DNA of 64,000 bases, taken from assembly GCF_000474275.2 (NCBI RefSeq), contig NZ_ATAE01000050.1, positions 1 to 64,000 of the forward strand, read 5' to 3'. Shown here in pieces: positions 8,635-17,950 of this stretch (position 1 is the first letter of the stretch; every line of letters begins with the position of its first letter). Below the pieces are notes generated by a model that worked only from the letters and a program-made list of their open reading frames with translations, was not told where the DNA came from and did no database searches. The stretch is from Alkalihalophilus marmarensis DSM 21297 (lineage in GTDB: Bacteria > Bacillota > Bacilli > Bacillales > Bacillaceae_D). The translations under genes and the position numbers were made by a program.

Positions 8635-10306
8635 ACTGGTTAACTAATACTTTAAGCCGGCTTTGAAGCTCTTTAACTGCTTCTGGTAATGAATGCTCAT
8701 CTACAGGTTTTGAAAAATAGTACCCTTGCAGCTCATCACATTTAGATTCTAAAAGCATTTCTGCCTGCTTGCTTGTTTCCACACCCTCTGCAGTTACACG
8801 CAGTCCAAGTTTTCTAGCAAGTGAAATAATCGAATGGACAATATGATATTCTTTCGTCTCTTTTTCGATATTATGAATAAAGACTTTATCGATTTTAATT
8901 TTATCGACTGGAAGCAAACGTAAATAGTTCAATGAAGCATTACTGACACCGAAATCATCAATTGCTACACTAAAACCTACCTCTTTTAAGCGCGATAACT
9001 TATAAATAATCGCTTGCTCATTTTTTAATAAGGAATGCTCTGTTATTTCTAATTCAATCTGCTCTGCAGAAATTCCATATTCCGATACCCCTTCAATTAA
9101 GCGGCTTTCGATAGACGGTGCGGCTAATGTTTTAGGCGATAAATTAACAGCCACCTTTGCTTTAGGATCGTTTAATGATCGCAGGAACTCACACGCTTTT
9201 TCAATGACCCACTCGTCGATCAGCTGGATGAAATCTCTGTCTTCTGCAACGAGTATAAATACATCAGGCGGAATCGTACCTAGCTTTGGACTAAACCACC
9301 TAAGAAGTGCCTCGAAATGAACGGTTGACGTTTCCACATGAACAATTGGCTGAAAATAAAGAGTCAATTCTTTTCTAGAAATCGCTTTACGGAGCTCACG
9401 TTCTAGAATAGGCTTATTCATCACTTCGTTCGTATGCTTATTAAAATTAAAGACCGTAATAGCTTGTCCGCCTTTTTGCTTCGCTTGAAACATGGCATGA
9501 TACGATTGGTTAATTAAATGTTCAATCGGCAATTCCTCGTTGCGTTTGTAGGCGATCCCCATGACGGACTGTACCGATAAATTCATTTCATCAATTAAAT
9601 ACGGCGCCTGAAGCTGACGTTGAATCTCAGCAGCTACCTGACAAATTTCCTTATCGGACACAACATAAAAAATATATTCATCTCCAGCAACTCGAGCTAA
9701 TCCGCTTTCTTCAAATTGCAGGACGCGCAGCATACGATTTGTCATTTCAATCGTAAATTCATCCATCGATTCATGGCCAATCAAGTCAACAATCCGCTCA
9801 AACTGATTAATTTTCAAATAACATACAGCTAGCTGCTTATCAGGTGTATTTTTTACTTTGCTCTCAAGCTTTTCTTTTAAACCCTTAATGCTCGGCAGTC
9901 CTGTCAGCGAATCAAAAAAGTCATCATGAGTCAGCTTCTCAGTGAAACATAATAAATAGTTGATGAAACCATCATCTTCTACGATCGGTGTGATCACTGA
10001 CTTACCCATTTGATTCATCGATTCAACATTCATTTTATCCTTATAGGTTACAGGTTTTCTTTTATGAATCGCATCAAGATACATTTGTTGAAGGTGTTCT
10101 GCGATATAAGCAGGGTACACATCATCTATATATTTCCCTAGGCAGTCTTCGGTTAAAGAAGCATATTCTAGTGCCCCGTGACTGAAATAAGCATATTTAA
10201 AACGTCCTTCTACGTACTCCATCAAAAATACAATATCATGAAGCTCTTCTAACGTTTTTATGATGTGGCTTAATTGAATCGTCTTATTTCCAATGCTCTC
10301 ATTCAT
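8633..10306 (-). CDS. PAS-GGDEF-EAL protein, probable c-di-GMP phosphodiesterase
   Basis: 557-residue cytoplasmic signalling protein: PAS-like N-terminus (about 10-120), GGDEF domain (about 130-285), EAL domain (about 300-545). The GGDEF signature reads AGDEY (about 207-211), so cyclase activity is doubtful. The EAL domain keeps EALLRW (about 331), ELEITE, DDFG (about 449), KIDKVF and TAEGVET, consistent with active c-di-GMP hydrolysis. Start set at ATG 10306 with GAGGTG upstream rather than the adjacent TTG. The input sensed by the PAS domain is unknown. Confidence 0.88.
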   Translation of the reverse strand: MNESIGNKTIQLSHIIKTLEELHDIVFLMEYVEGRFKYAYFSHGALEYASLTEDCLGKYIDDVYPAYIAEHLQQMYLDAIHKRKPVTYKDKMNVESMNQMGKSVITPIVEDDGFINYLLCFTEKLTHDDFFDSLTGLPSIKGLKEKLESKVKNTPDKQLAVCYLKINQFERIVDLIGHESMDEFTIEMTNRMLRVLQFEESGLARVAGDEYIFYVVSDKEICQVAAEIQRQLQAPYLIDEMNLSVQSVMGIAYKRNEELPIEHLINQSYHAMFQAKQKGGQAITVFNFNKHTNEVMNKPILERELRKAISRKELTLYFQPIVHVETSTVHFEALLRWFSPKLGTIPPDVFILVAEDRDFIQLIDEWVIEKACEFLRSLNDPKAKVAVNLSPKTLAAPSIESRLIEGVSEYGISAEQIELEITEHSLLKNEQAIIYKLSRLKEVGFSVAIDDFGVSNASLNYLRLLPVDKIKIDKVFIHNIEKETKEYHIVHSIISLARKLGLRVTAEGVETSKQAEMLLESKCDELQGYYFSKPVDEHSLPEAVKELQSRLKVLVNQ

Positions 10307-10508
10307 CAAATCACCTCTTTCTAGCAGAATTGCGCAGATGTCTATAACATGATTCGATTAGACCTTTTCTTTTATATCGACCTAAAAGCAGAGTTCTTTC
10401 TGTTTATTCTAACTAATTTTTCCTATAAGCGAAATATGTTTTTGTTAGGGAGGCTAAAGAATGATTCATAAGGAGAGTTCATACATGAGGGAGTTATGAA
10501 TCCAGATG

Positions 10509-10540
10509 AAAAAAAGCCGGTTCACGCTTGTGAGACCGAC
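10509..10540 (-). terminator. Terminator of the 39-residue gene
   Basis: On the minus strand GTCGGT/ACCGGC outer arms with TCAC/GTGA inner arms, followed by a run of seven T. Confidence 0.8.
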
Positions 10541-10547
10541 TAAATTT

Positions 10548-10667
10548 CTAGGATCTAGGGGAGCCTGGATTTGTATGTTTTTGCTGTTTGCGTTTATTTA
10601 AAAACTTTCTTACGATCGGATAAATAATAGGTGCCCACTTGATAATACGTTTAATTAATCGTCCCAA
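10548..10667 (-). CDS. Small basic membrane-associated protein (39 aa)
   Basis: Short ORF with a TTG start and a perfectly placed GGAGG (8 nt upstream). It encodes MGRLIKRIIKWAPIIYPIVR followed by a lysine/arginine-rich tail. The N-terminal half is an amphipathic or membrane-interacting helix. It has its own strong terminator immediately downstream, which supports a real transcription unit. I recognise no named family; similar short proteins are annotated as hypothetical in bacilli. The function is unknown. Confidence 0.7.
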   Translation of the reverse strand: MGRLIKRIIKWAPIIYPIVRKFLNKRKQQKHTNPGSPRS

Positions 10668-10803
10668 GGATAACGCCTCCTTTTTATGTAATTAAGATAC
10701 CCTTTTACTCGCTTTTCAAACATTAAGGTTGACTTTATATGATTGACTTTAACTCATTGGTTCTAAACCCCGATCTAATGCATAGAGTAGAGTATAAAGA
10801 TAT

Positions 10804-10874
10804 GGCAGCATCGCCAAGCGGTAAGGCAAAGGTCTGCAAAACCTTCATCCCCGGTTCGAATCCGGGTGCTGCCT
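10804..10874 (+). tRNA. tRNA-Cys (GCA)
   Basis: Cloverleaf with acceptor arms GGCAGCA/TGCTGCC, anticodon loop CTGCAAA giving anticodon GCA, and T arm CCCGGTTCGAATCCGGG. The discriminator base is T (U). No CCA is encoded, so it must be added enzymatically. It is a lone tRNA gene followed by its own terminator. Confidence 0.96.
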
Positions 10875-10882
10875 CTAGTTCA

Positions 10883-10902
10883 CCTCGCATTTGCGAGGTT
10901 TT
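10883..10902 (+). terminator. Terminator after tRNA-Cys
   Basis: CCTCGC/GCGAGG stem, 4-nt loop, then TTTT. Confidence 0.8.
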
Positions 10903-10987
10903 CTCCACGTTTAGCCCTAATTTCTCATTCATGATCACCCATTTCATAGTAACATTAAGGTAAATACTGGATGAGGGGTAAAAGTGT

Positions 10988-11263
10988 ATGTCAAATATAG
11001 TAATACTAGGCTGCTTTTTTATTGCGGTATCTGCTTTTTTATATGCCTCCAAACATATGACTGCCGCGATGATGGTCATGAACTTAAATTCAACAGAAGC
11101 GAACTACTTTGATGGAGGCTATTCCTCTATTTCAACAGGCATTTCCTTTTGGACAGGCCTGTCTCTTCTTGTGGGGATTACCCTGCTGCTGCTTGACTGG
11201 TTCCCTGCTATAAAAGGCTTTCTGAAACAAATAAAACAGCCAAAAAATAAAACCTCCCATTGA
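10988..11263 (+). CDS. Small membrane protein, unknown function
   Basis: 91-residue protein with two hydrophobic segments, about 4-22 (IVILGCFFIAVSAFLYAS) and about 55-72 (FWTGLSLLVGITLLLLD), separated by a polar loop containing STEANYFDGGYSS. The C-terminus is basic. I do not recognise a family. Its TGA stop lies in the loop of the shared terminator hairpin. ATG start follows GAGGGGT. Confidence 0.6.
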   Translation: MSNIVILGCFFIAVSAFLYASKHMTAAMMVMNLNSTEANYFDGGYSSISTGISFWTGLSLLVGITLLLLDWFPAIKGFLKQIKQPKNKTSH

Positions 11264-11275
11264 ATGGGAGGTTTT
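11249..11275. terminator. Bidirectional terminator
   Basis: AAAACCTCCCAT/ATGGGAGGTTTT with a TGA loop; the loop is the stop codon of the upstream gene and the stem reaches the stop of csaA on the other strand. Confidence 0.9.
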
Positions 11276-11607
11276 CAGCTTATTTTTGTGCCATTTGGTA
11301 AATTTGTATCAGGCTTTAACAGCACCACGTCCCCTTCTTCAGGCACACCGCCTAACACAAGTACCTCTGACTTAAATCCAGCTACCCTTCTCGGTGGAAA
11401 ATTGACAACCGCTGTCACTTGCCTGCCTATCAACTCTTCTGGGTTGTATCGTTTCGTAATTTGAGCACTTGAACCTTTTATACCAAGCTCTTCTCCAAAA
11501 TCAATTGTAAGCTTAATGGCAGGCACGCGAGCGCCTACAAGCGGTTCGGCTGCTTGTATCGTGCCAATTCGGATATCTAATTCTAAAAAGTCTTCAATCG
11601 TTGCCAT
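11275..11607 (-). CDS. csaA: CsaA-type tRNA-binding/chaperone protein
   Basis: 110-residue single-domain protein with the tRNA-binding OB fold of MetRS C-termini and Arc1p (FLELDIRIGTIQAAEPL, then IDFGEELGIKGSSAQ, FPPRRVAGFKSEVLVLGG). B. subtilis CsaA is an export-related chaperone. Start is the ATG at 11607 with AAAGGAG upstream; the longer frame to 11658 has no such site. Length fits the family exactly. Confidence 0.9.
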   Translation of the reverse strand: MATIEDFLELDIRIGTIQAAEPLVGARVPAIKLTIDFGEELGIKGSSAQITKRYNPEELIGRQVTAVVNFPPRRVAGFKSEVLVLGGVPEEGDVVLLKPDTNLPNGTKIS

Positions 11608-11873
11608 AGGAACCACTCCTTTATCTATTTCTCTTTTCATTCGACACCTATTGCTCATATCCTACTTTTTTGCTTAAACAATCTCTTTGAACATCTTTTG
11701 CAGCAGTTTAGATAGTGACAGGAGCTTTACCACTTTTTCAATCCTCCAAGTCGTTTTATTACGCTACCCGAAATATATTTGTTACAATATGTATATGGAA
11801 GTTTTGAACTATTCGCGCGCATACTATGTTGTGCACGGTACCTTCCAAGTACTATCTGATGAAAAGAGTTGAG

Positions 11874-12890
11874 ATGATGTCATTAAATCAAAAAGCGAAA
11901 ACGCTGAAAGATATTAAATTTTCCGTTCTTGACCTTGCACCGGTTATTGTAGGAGGAACGCCTCGTGATTCATTTAAAAATACAGTCGACTTAGCTCAAC
12001 ATGCTGAAAAATGGGGTTACGAGCGGTATTGGCTGGCTGAGCATCATAATATGCCTGGTATTGCCAGCTCTGCTACGTCTGTAGTCATCGGACATGTTGC
12101 CGCTCATACAAACAGCATTCGAGTAGGGTCCGGGGGTATTATGCTTCCAAACCATGCCCCGTTAGTCATTGCTGAGCAGTTTGGGACACTAGAGTCTTTA
12201 TTCCCCGGACGAATCGATCTCGGTCTTGGCAGAGCACCAGGGACCGATCAAATGACGGCTTATGCGTTAAGACGTGACCGCAGAAGCAACGGCCAAGACT
12301 TCCCAGAGCAGCTTGCCGAATTACGTGAATACTTGCAGCCAACTGAAGAGCTTCGCGTTCGTGCTGTACCTGGAGAAGGACTTGATATTCCGATCTGGCT
12401 GTTAGGCTCTAGCGGGTTCAGTGCGCAATTAGCAGGGACACTCGGCCTGCCATTTGCGTTTGCCAGCCATTTTTCACCTGATAACACATTGCCTGCATTA
12501 AAAGTGTATCGTGATCACTTCAAACCATCAAAAGTTCTAGATGAGCCATATGCGATGGTAGGAGTTAATGTCATTGCGGCAGATACCGCTGATGAGGCAC
12601 ATCGTTTATCGACATCGATGCAGCAGCAATTTTTAAATCTCGTTCGTAATCAGCCTACGCAGCTCCAGCCTCCTGTTGAGAGCATGGACGATTTATGGAC
12701 GCCATTTGAAAAACAAACGCTTAATCAGCAGCTAGGTTCATCTGTGATTGGTAATAAGCAGATGGTACAAGAGCAGCTGCAAGCGTTCCTAGATGAAACA
12801 GGAGCTAATGAAATGATGGTAAATGCACAAATTTATGATCACAAAGCACGACTCCGCTCATTTGAAATTGTTTCAGAAGTCGTTCGTTAA
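11874..12890 (+). CDS. Luciferase-like flavin monooxygenase (YwcH type)
   Basis: About 338-residue bacterial luciferase-family oxidoreductase (LLM class, flavin-dependent) with the TIM-barrel start [36 protein letters not shown], and [14 protein letters not shown]. This matches the group represented by B. subtilis YwcH/YceB. The substrate is unknown. Start is uncertain: ATG 11874 or 11877 with a weak AAGAG upstream, or ATG 11859. Single gene with a terminator. Confidence 0.85.
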   Translation: MMSLNQKAKTLKDIKFSVLDLAPVIVGGTPRDSFKNTVDLAQHAEKWGYERYWLAEHHNMPGIASSATSVVIGHVAAHTNSIRVGSGGIMLPNHAPLVIAEQFGTLESLFPGRIDLGLGRAPGTDQMTAYALRRDRRSNGQDFPEQLAELREYLQPTEELRVRAVPGEGLDIPIWLLGSSGFSAQLAGTLGLPFAFASHFSPDNTLPALKVYRDHFKPSKVLDEPYAMVGVNVIAADTADEAHRLSTSMQQQFLNLVRNQPTQLQPPVESMDDLWTPFEKQTLNQQLGSSVIGNKQMVQEQLQAFLDETGANEMMVNAQIYDHKARLRSFEIVSEVVR

Positions 12891-12919
12891 ATAGAGGGTG
12901 CAATCTTCGTTTCCATTCA

Positions 12920-12958
12920 AAAAGAGGTAGAGCAGCTTACGTGCTCATACCTCTTTTT
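12920..12958. terminator. Bidirectional terminator
   Basis: AAAGAGGTAGAGCA/TGCTCATACCTCTTT hairpin, T-rich exit, between convergent genes. Confidence 0.8.
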
Positions 12959-12961
12959 ATT

Positions 12962-14161
12962 TTACTCTTTGATTAAATGATAAAGACGGGTGAGATCATC
13001 TTTAAGCAAGATTTTCGGTACAGGATAGAGCGGGTTCGCTTCCTTATGCGCTCTCTCTACCATTAAAGGAATATCCTCATCTTTGATATCGCTCACTTTA
13101 TCTGGAATGTTCATAGCGGCATTAAGTTCTTTAATAGATCTAATGAACTTTACGGCCTTCTCTTTATCCGATTCTTCCGACTCACAAATCTCCGCTGCAT
13201 CAGCTAACTCCGCTAATGGCTTATATACTGATGCTCCATAGTACTCTAAAACATGAGGTAGAATGATCGCATTCGCTTGCCCATGAGGTACACCGTAAAA
13301 TGCGCTAAGTGTATGAGCAATAGCATGGACATATCCGACATATGCCCTGGTAAAAGCCACACCTGCTAAATAAGAGGCCTTCTGCATAGATCTACGGCTT
13401 TCTTTATTCAGTCCATGCGAATATGCTGTTGGTAAATGGTTAAAAATGAGGTTCACTGCCTGCAAACTGCATTTTTTCGTTTCTTCCGTATTGCTTCTGC
13501 CAATATATGCTTCAACAGCATGCGTCAATGCATCCATTCCCGTAGCTGCCGTAATATGAGCAGGGAGCTTTATAGTCAAAAGAGGATCAAGCACAGCATA
13601 ATCAGGGATAAGCACAGGATCATTAACTGCGTACTTCTCCTGAGTTTCTGTGTGAGAGATGACGGCCGCTAATGTTGCTTCGCTCCCGGTCCCTGATGTC
13701 GTCGGTACAGCAAACAAAAGAGGGGTTTTTTTCTTCACTTTTAACTGACCTCTCATCTCTGAAATGCTTTTATCCGGCCTTGCCGCCCGTGCTGCTACTC
13801 CTTTCGCACAATCAATACAAGACCCACCTCCAAATGCAACAATCCCTATGCATTGATTGGAATGGTAAAGTTCCAATGCTTCTTCTATGTTTTGAATGGT
13901 CGGGTTCGGCACGGTTTTATCATAAATACACACATCAATAGAAAGACTCTTTACTTGTTCCACAAAAGGATACAGCAGGCCTGCTGAAATGATTCCCTGG
14001 TCAGTGACGATTAACAAACAATCGACCTTTTGATCTTTAATAATGGCAGGAAGTTTATCTAAGCTGCCTTCTCCTTCTAGTAAAGAAGGATAGCGCCAAG
14101 GCAGGAATGTAGAAATGATTTTATGAATAGCCTGATACGACCTGTAATAGCATGTACGCAT
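12962..14161 (-). CDS. Iron-containing alcohol dehydrogenase
   Basis: 399-residue Fe-ADH family enzyme. It shows the NAD-binding FGGGSCIDCAKG (about 108-119), PTTSGTGSEAT, and the metal-binding region GMDALTHAVEAY and HAIAHTLSAFYGVPHG with its histidines. The N-terminal 40 residues are unusual, with CYYRSYQ and FLPWRYP. Divergently transcribed from a winged-helix regulator that probably controls it. The alcohol or aldehyde substrate cannot be read from the sequence. Confidence 0.88.
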   Translation of the reverse strand: MRTCYYRSYQAIHKIISTFLPWRYPSLLEGEGSLDKLPAIIKDQKVDCLLIVTDQGIISAGLLYPFVEQVKSLSIDVCIYDKTVPNPTIQNIEEALELYHSNQCIGIVAFGGGSCIDCAKGVAARAARPDKSISEMRGQLKVKKKTPLLFAVPTTSGTGSEATLAAVISHTETQEKYAVNDPVLIPDYAVLDPLLTIKLPAHITAATGMDALTHAVEAYIGRSNTEETKKCSLQAVNLIFNHLPTAYSHGLNKESRRSMQKASYLAGVAFTRAYVGYVHAIAHTLSAFYGVPHGQANAIILPHVLEYYGASVYKPLAELADAAEICESEESDKEKAVKFIRSIKELNAAMNIPDKVSDIKDEDIPLMVERAHKEANPLYPVPKILLKDDLTRLYHLIKE

Positions 14162-14316
14162 GATATCCCCCCTCTTTTAGCTCATTTTATGCCCCAAAAA
14201 ACCCAAAAAGTATAAGAAACCTTCTTTAATTGCTATACTATTAATATATATTCACTATATACCCAAAAGACCAAAAAACTCAAAGTAAATGTTTATTTAA
14301 CCTAGGAGGTAGACGA

Positions 14317-14988
14317 TTGAGCCTCACAAACCGGCGAAAACAATTTTTAGAGGAGTTAGTTCATATTTATGCTAAAACAAATGAACCGATCCATTACTCC
14401 GAGATCGCTAAAACGATTGGTGTCAGCAAATGGACCGCCTACGATATTTTAAAAGAGCTCGAAAAGCACCAATTCCTTGAGAAAACATATTCAGTCAATC
14501 CTAATGAAACAGGACGTTCTCTTGTCGTTTTTGTTCCTACAGAAAAATCCAAGGATATGTTTCTTAAAGAAAGAGTTCATATCACAAGCGAAGACGAATG
14601 GACGGGTATTAAAGAAAACGTGCTGGCTTTTATTCATCAAACAAAATCATTAGATAATCAAATCACTCCCCTGCTAGAACGAATGCCGCATGCCCCTTAT
14701 AAAATTGAGGTGTGTGCTCAGTTTTTAGGAGTACTGCTCGTTTATTTAAATAACCAAGGCTCCAACGTACAACATCTTACTCTTAATATGCTGAACATCT
14801 CAAAGAATCCAGCTATTCAGCTGTCAACATTTGTTGGAGCTGTTACAGGAATGATCATTGAATCAGCAAGCGAAACGATTAGTCCTGAAATGGTCGAATT
14901 ACTGCGGCAGTTTACGCATGCCCTCGAAGAATTAAAAGAAGAAGAACTAATTTATCTAATTCATCTATTAGAAGATTTACGAGCGTAA
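14317..14988 (+). CDS. Winged-helix transcriptional regulator
   Basis: 223-residue protein with an N-terminal winged helix (about 8-60: HYSEIAKTIGVSKWTAYDIL followed by KELEKHQFLEKTYSV) and an all-helical C-terminal domain of unknown ligand. TTG start at 14317 with AGGAGGT upstream. It is divergent from the iron alcohol dehydrogenase across about 155 bp, so a role as its regulator is the simplest inference. No named family recognised with certainty. Confidence 0.75.
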   Translation: MSLTNRRKQFLEELVHIYAKTNEPIHYSEIAKTIGVSKWTAYDILKELEKHQFLEKTYSVNPNETGRSLVVFVPTEKSKDMFLKERVHITSEDEWTGIKENVLAFIHQTKSLDNQITPLLERMPHAPYKIEVCAQFLGVLLVYLNNQGSNVQHLTLNMLNISKNPAIQLSTFVGAVTGMIIESASETISPEMVELLRQFTHALEELKEEELIYLIHLLEDLRA

Positions 14989-14991
14989 TGC

Positions 14992-15029
14992 AAATAAACA
15001 CAATGGCCTGTGGACCATTGTGTTTATTT
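14992..15029. terminator. Bidirectional terminator
   Basis: Perfect 15-bp arms (AAATAAACACAATGG and its complement) with an 8-nt loop between convergent genes. Confidence 0.9.
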
Positions 15030-15030
15030 A

Positions 15031-15918
15031 TTAGCAGAGGGATTTATGTATCCATATGGCTGCTTGAGATCCTTCTCCCATCGCAATCGTCACTTGTTCT
15101 GAGTGAGCAGCGACATCGCCTGCTGCCCACACATGCTCCACTGAGGTCATTTTAGAGCGAGGGTCGACGATTATATGCTTGTTAGAAAGCCTCTCAGCTC
15201 CTAACTGCTGAGCCAAATCAGAACGCACCTCATTCCCGCCAAACGCAATGAACCCCTTATTTACCTTTATCACATTTCCGTTCTTTAATCTCACATCCAA
15301 AAGAAGTCCATCCTCTTCCGTCAAAGCTGAAACCTCTTCTTGGATATATTCAACACCTTTTTCTTTAAGTTGTTTAAGCAAATCTTTAGAAACTGTCTTT
15401 TTTTCATGGTTTATATACAGTAATTTCTTACTCCAATAAAGAAGGGTTAGGGCCATATTGGCTCCAACATCGCCACTCCCTATAATGACAGTTTTCATGT
15501 CTTTAATTTCATAGCCATCACAGTCCGGGCAAACATACACGCTTTTCCCGAGACAAGGGAGCAGTCCTTCAAGTTTAGGAAACCGGTCCATAATTCCAGT
15601 AGCAAGCAATACTCGCTTTCCTAATATATCTTCTCCGTGATCGGTTTGAAGAATAAAATAAGTTTCATGCTTATTTACGGTATTAACTTTCCCTTGTAAA
15701 AACTGGACTCCTAATCGTACAGCATGTTCTTTTCCAATTGATCGTAAATAGTCTCCACTTACACCATCAGGGTAACCTAATATATTATGATAACTTTTAC
15801 ATAATAATGATCTGCCTCCGTCGCTATCAATGACAAGGACACGATGCTCATATCTTCCTAATTGAATAGCTGCTTGCAAACCAGCAATTCCGCCTCCAAC
15901 AATGACACAATCATACAT
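15031..15918 (-). CDS. Thioredoxin-reductase-like FAD/NAD(P) oxidoreductase
   Basis: 295-residue pyridine nucleotide-disulfide oxidoreductase: FAD motif VIVGGGIAGLQAAI at the N-terminus, redox-type segment VCPDCDGYE near 140, NAD(P) motif IIGSGDVGANMA near 155, and the closing WAAGDVAAHSEQ. The CPDC pair resembles the TrxB CxxC, but the overall sequence belongs to a paralogous group common in bacilli, so true thioredoxin reductase activity is uncertain. Start ATG 15918 has GAGG at 8 nt; an in-frame GTG is 9 nt earlier. Confidence 0.8.
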   Translation of the reverse strand: MYDCVIVGGGIAGLQAAIQLGRYEHRVLVIDSDGGRSLLCKSYHNILGYPDGVSGDYLRSIGKEHAVRLGVQFLQGKVNTVNKHETYFILQTDHGEDILGKRVLLATGIMDRFPKLEGLLPCLGKSVYVCPDCDGYEIKDMKTVIIGSGDVGANMALTLLYWSKKLLYINHEKKTVSKDLLKQLKEKGVEYIQEEVSALTEEDGLLLDVRLKNGNVIKVNKGFIAFGGNEVRSDLAQQLGAERLSNKHIIVDPRSKMTSVEHVWAAGDVAAHSEQVTIAMGEGSQAAIWIHKSLC

Positions 15919-15963
15919 GGTAATCACCTCATCTATATCATTCCCAAATAAGGTAAAACAACC

Positions 15964-16005
15964 ATAAAAAACAGCTTCCCCCGATACAAATCAGAAGTAA
16001 GCTGT
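15964..16005 (-). terminator. Probable terminator of the parMR-like operon
   Basis: On the minus strand, arms ACAGCTT/AAGCTGT with a long loop followed by TTTTTT, directly after the ParR-like gene. Confidence 0.5.
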
Positions 16006-16010
16006 CCTAC

Positions 16011-16610
16011 TCACTTATTCATTCTAGAAAGAAAATCACCTAATAAATCATCGGCATCCTCTTCTTCGGTATCCTCTAACTCTTCTGTAGCAGCCTGTTC
16101 TTTGTTCATTTGACTCCAGTCAAAGTTCATAAGTTCATCATCTGATGTGCGAGGTGGTGTATGTTCGACCTCGTCTGTTGCTGCAACTTCTTCTATAGCT
16201 TCTTTTTGATCTTCAAAAGAAGGAAGCTCAATTTCTTGAAGATAAAGAGCCTCATCGATATCAAGTGAAGAACTGTTAAGAGCCGCTAAAACAGATGTGG
16301 CTCGCATCGGATCAGCCAGCAGCTGATAAACAATGCTCCCTAACAAGGCTTCAGAATGAGAGTGCTTAAGCCAATTACGCTGTTCCTTGCTTAACTGTTT
16401 AGGCAAAGGAATCGTAACTGTTTCTCTGTCTTGTGAAAGTGAATGGCTTACCCCTTCTAATACATATTCAGCCATCTTGCTTGAAAAGTTTCTTCTCTCC
16501 GTCTCTTTTAACTTCTGAAGCTGCCTTAGAATATGATCAGGAGTATCAGAAGGAAGGCGAAAAGTAATCGCCTGCCCCCTTTCAATTCCTGTTGACCCCT
16601 TTTTTTTCAT
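16011..16610 (-). CDS. ParR-like ribbon-helix-helix adaptor protein
   Basis: 199-residue protein following the ParM-like gene by 11 nt. The N-terminal half looks like a ribbon-helix-helix DNA-binding module: a beta-like ITFRLPSDTP and two helices (HILRQLQKLKETE, SSKMAEYVLEGVSHS). A second similar block follows (VTIPLPKQLSKEQRNW). The C-terminal third is strongly acidic and ends in DDLLGDFLSRMNK, plausible as the filament-binding tail. By position and architecture it is the ParR equivalent that would bind the upstream iterons. Sequence identity to a named ParR is not claimed. Start taken at the second of two adjacent ATGs. Confidence 0.65.
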   Translation of the reverse strand: MKKKGSTGIERGQAITFRLPSDTPDHILRQLQKLKETERRNFSSKMAEYVLEGVSHSLSQDRETVTIPLPKQLSKEQRNWLKHSHSEALLGSIVYQLLADPMRATSVLAALNSSSLDIDEALYLQEIELPSFEDQKEAIEEVAATDEVEHTPPRTSDDELMNFDWSQMNKEQAATEELEDTEEEDADDLLGDFLSRMNK

Positions 16611-16621
16611 CATAGCACCTA

Positions 16622-17818
16622 TTATTTCTTAGCCGCTTTTTTCTCTTGATGAGACTGAGGATCTTTCGCTGCTGCGACTTGATTATTTTTACGATCAAAA
16701 TCAGCAATCAGCTTGTAGTATGCATTAGCCATCATCCAAATGCTCTCTTTCTCATCTTCAAAGAACGCAATATTATAACCGTCTAGATTATTGTTTAATG
16801 TTTTTAAGTACTCTTTTAATACCATCGCACCGCCGCCTACAAAGTAGCAAATCTCTGTTTGCGAATTTTTTTGCCATACGTTGCGAAGATGGCGATATTG
16901 CTTTTTCGCAAGTTCAAATAAAATGCGGTCTGTAATATCATGAACACTCGTACGGCTTCCTTTAACCATAATGTGATTGCGGTCTTGCTTTTTCGTAATG
17001 ACCTCAACTACATCGCGGCGAGTATCTAGCTCAACACCGTGTTTCGTTCTAATTTCTTCGCGGATGGCTTCAAGAGATTCAGACACCCCAAGGTTAAAGC
17101 CTTGAGCCTTATCATCATCAACATTACGGTTTTTAATAACAGCGATATCTGTTGAAAGGCCGCCGATATCTTGAATTAAAATACGCTTATCTACTAAATC
17201 ACGATTAATAATATTTAAATCTTTATCCATCACTAAGTTAATGTAAGCAGCAAAGCCTTCTGGATATACTTTTACTTGGTCAAAGCGGATGTTAACTTTT
17301 AATCCTTGATATTTAGGTGTCACTAAAAACTCTACTTGGTGAACAGAGCTTAGAAGCTGAGAACGATATCCAACATCTTTTCCTTCTTTTACTTCACGAA
17401 GCGGCAAGCCCGTCCCTAACGTATAATTTGCATCAATTACTTGATTAGACTTTTTAAACAGCTCGCCGTTTTCCGCACGAACAGCATCAAGCGCTAATGT
17501 AGCAAAAAGCATAACAAGCGTTTGATCTTCTTCAGATTTACTGCTTCCTGGGTCAAGCTCTGTCGCATTGTCGCTTTTTGTCGCTAAATTCCCCACACGA
17601 TAGATCGCATTATTATCATTTAATGCGGGTGAATGGACACGGATATGTATTCCTTCTAAAGGATCTTTATCATTTAATTCCTCAATTCCAATAACAGGAC
17701 GATCCTCTGTATCTCTAGCAATTACATTTGGGATATTTAATTCAAAATCAGCTTTTCCAAATAAGGCTTTAACTGAATCATTACCAACATCAATAGCTGC
17801 GATTCTACTTTTCGTCAT
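16622..17818 (-). CDS. ParM/StbA-type actin-like segregation ATPase
   Basis: 398-residue actin-fold ATPase. Phosphate-1 motif AAIDVGNDSVKALFG at the N-terminus, phosphate-2 motif QDIGGLSTDIAVI near 215-227, and adenosine motif CYFVGGGAMVLKEYL near 340. These match the ParM/StbA group of plasmid segregation filaments. It is followed by a ParR-like gene and preceded by an iteron-rich region, giving the parC-parM-parR order of type II partition systems. No replication gene is nearby. Start taken at ATG 17818; the in-frame ATG at 17839 lacks a ribosome site. Confidence 0.85.
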   Translation of the reverse strand: MTKSRIAAIDVGNDSVKALFGKADFELNIPNVIARDTEDRPVIGIEELNDKDPLEGIHIRVHSPALNDNNAIYRVGNLATKSDNATELDPGSSKSEEDQTLVMLFATLALDAVRAENGELFKKSNQVIDANYTLGTGLPLREVKEGKDVGYRSQLLSSVHQVEFLVTPKYQGLKVNIRFDQVKVYPEGFAAYINLVMDKDLNIINRDLVDKRILIQDIGGLSTDIAVIKNRNVDDDKAQGFNLGVSESLEAIREEIRTKHGVELDTRRDVVEVITKKQDRNHIMVKGSRTSVHDITDRILFELAKKQYRHLRNVWQKNSQTEICYFVGGGAMVLKEYLKTLNNNLDGYNIAFFEDEKESIWMMANAYYKLIADFDRKNNQVAAAKDPQSHQEKKAAKK

Positions 17819-17950
17819 ACATGTATCAAACCTTTCCATATGAAATAATGGCTAAATAGATTAATGGATCTAAATCTATCTTTTACCATTTCTATTTAAG
17901 AGTATCTCAGCACCATCTTTCCGTCAATCACCCAATAGTTGCATTCAAAT

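Noticed and set aside
10444-10545. Micro-ORFs of 12-15 codons before the 39-residue gene's terminator
   Set aside because: They overlap the terminator hairpin of the opposite strand and have chance-like composition.
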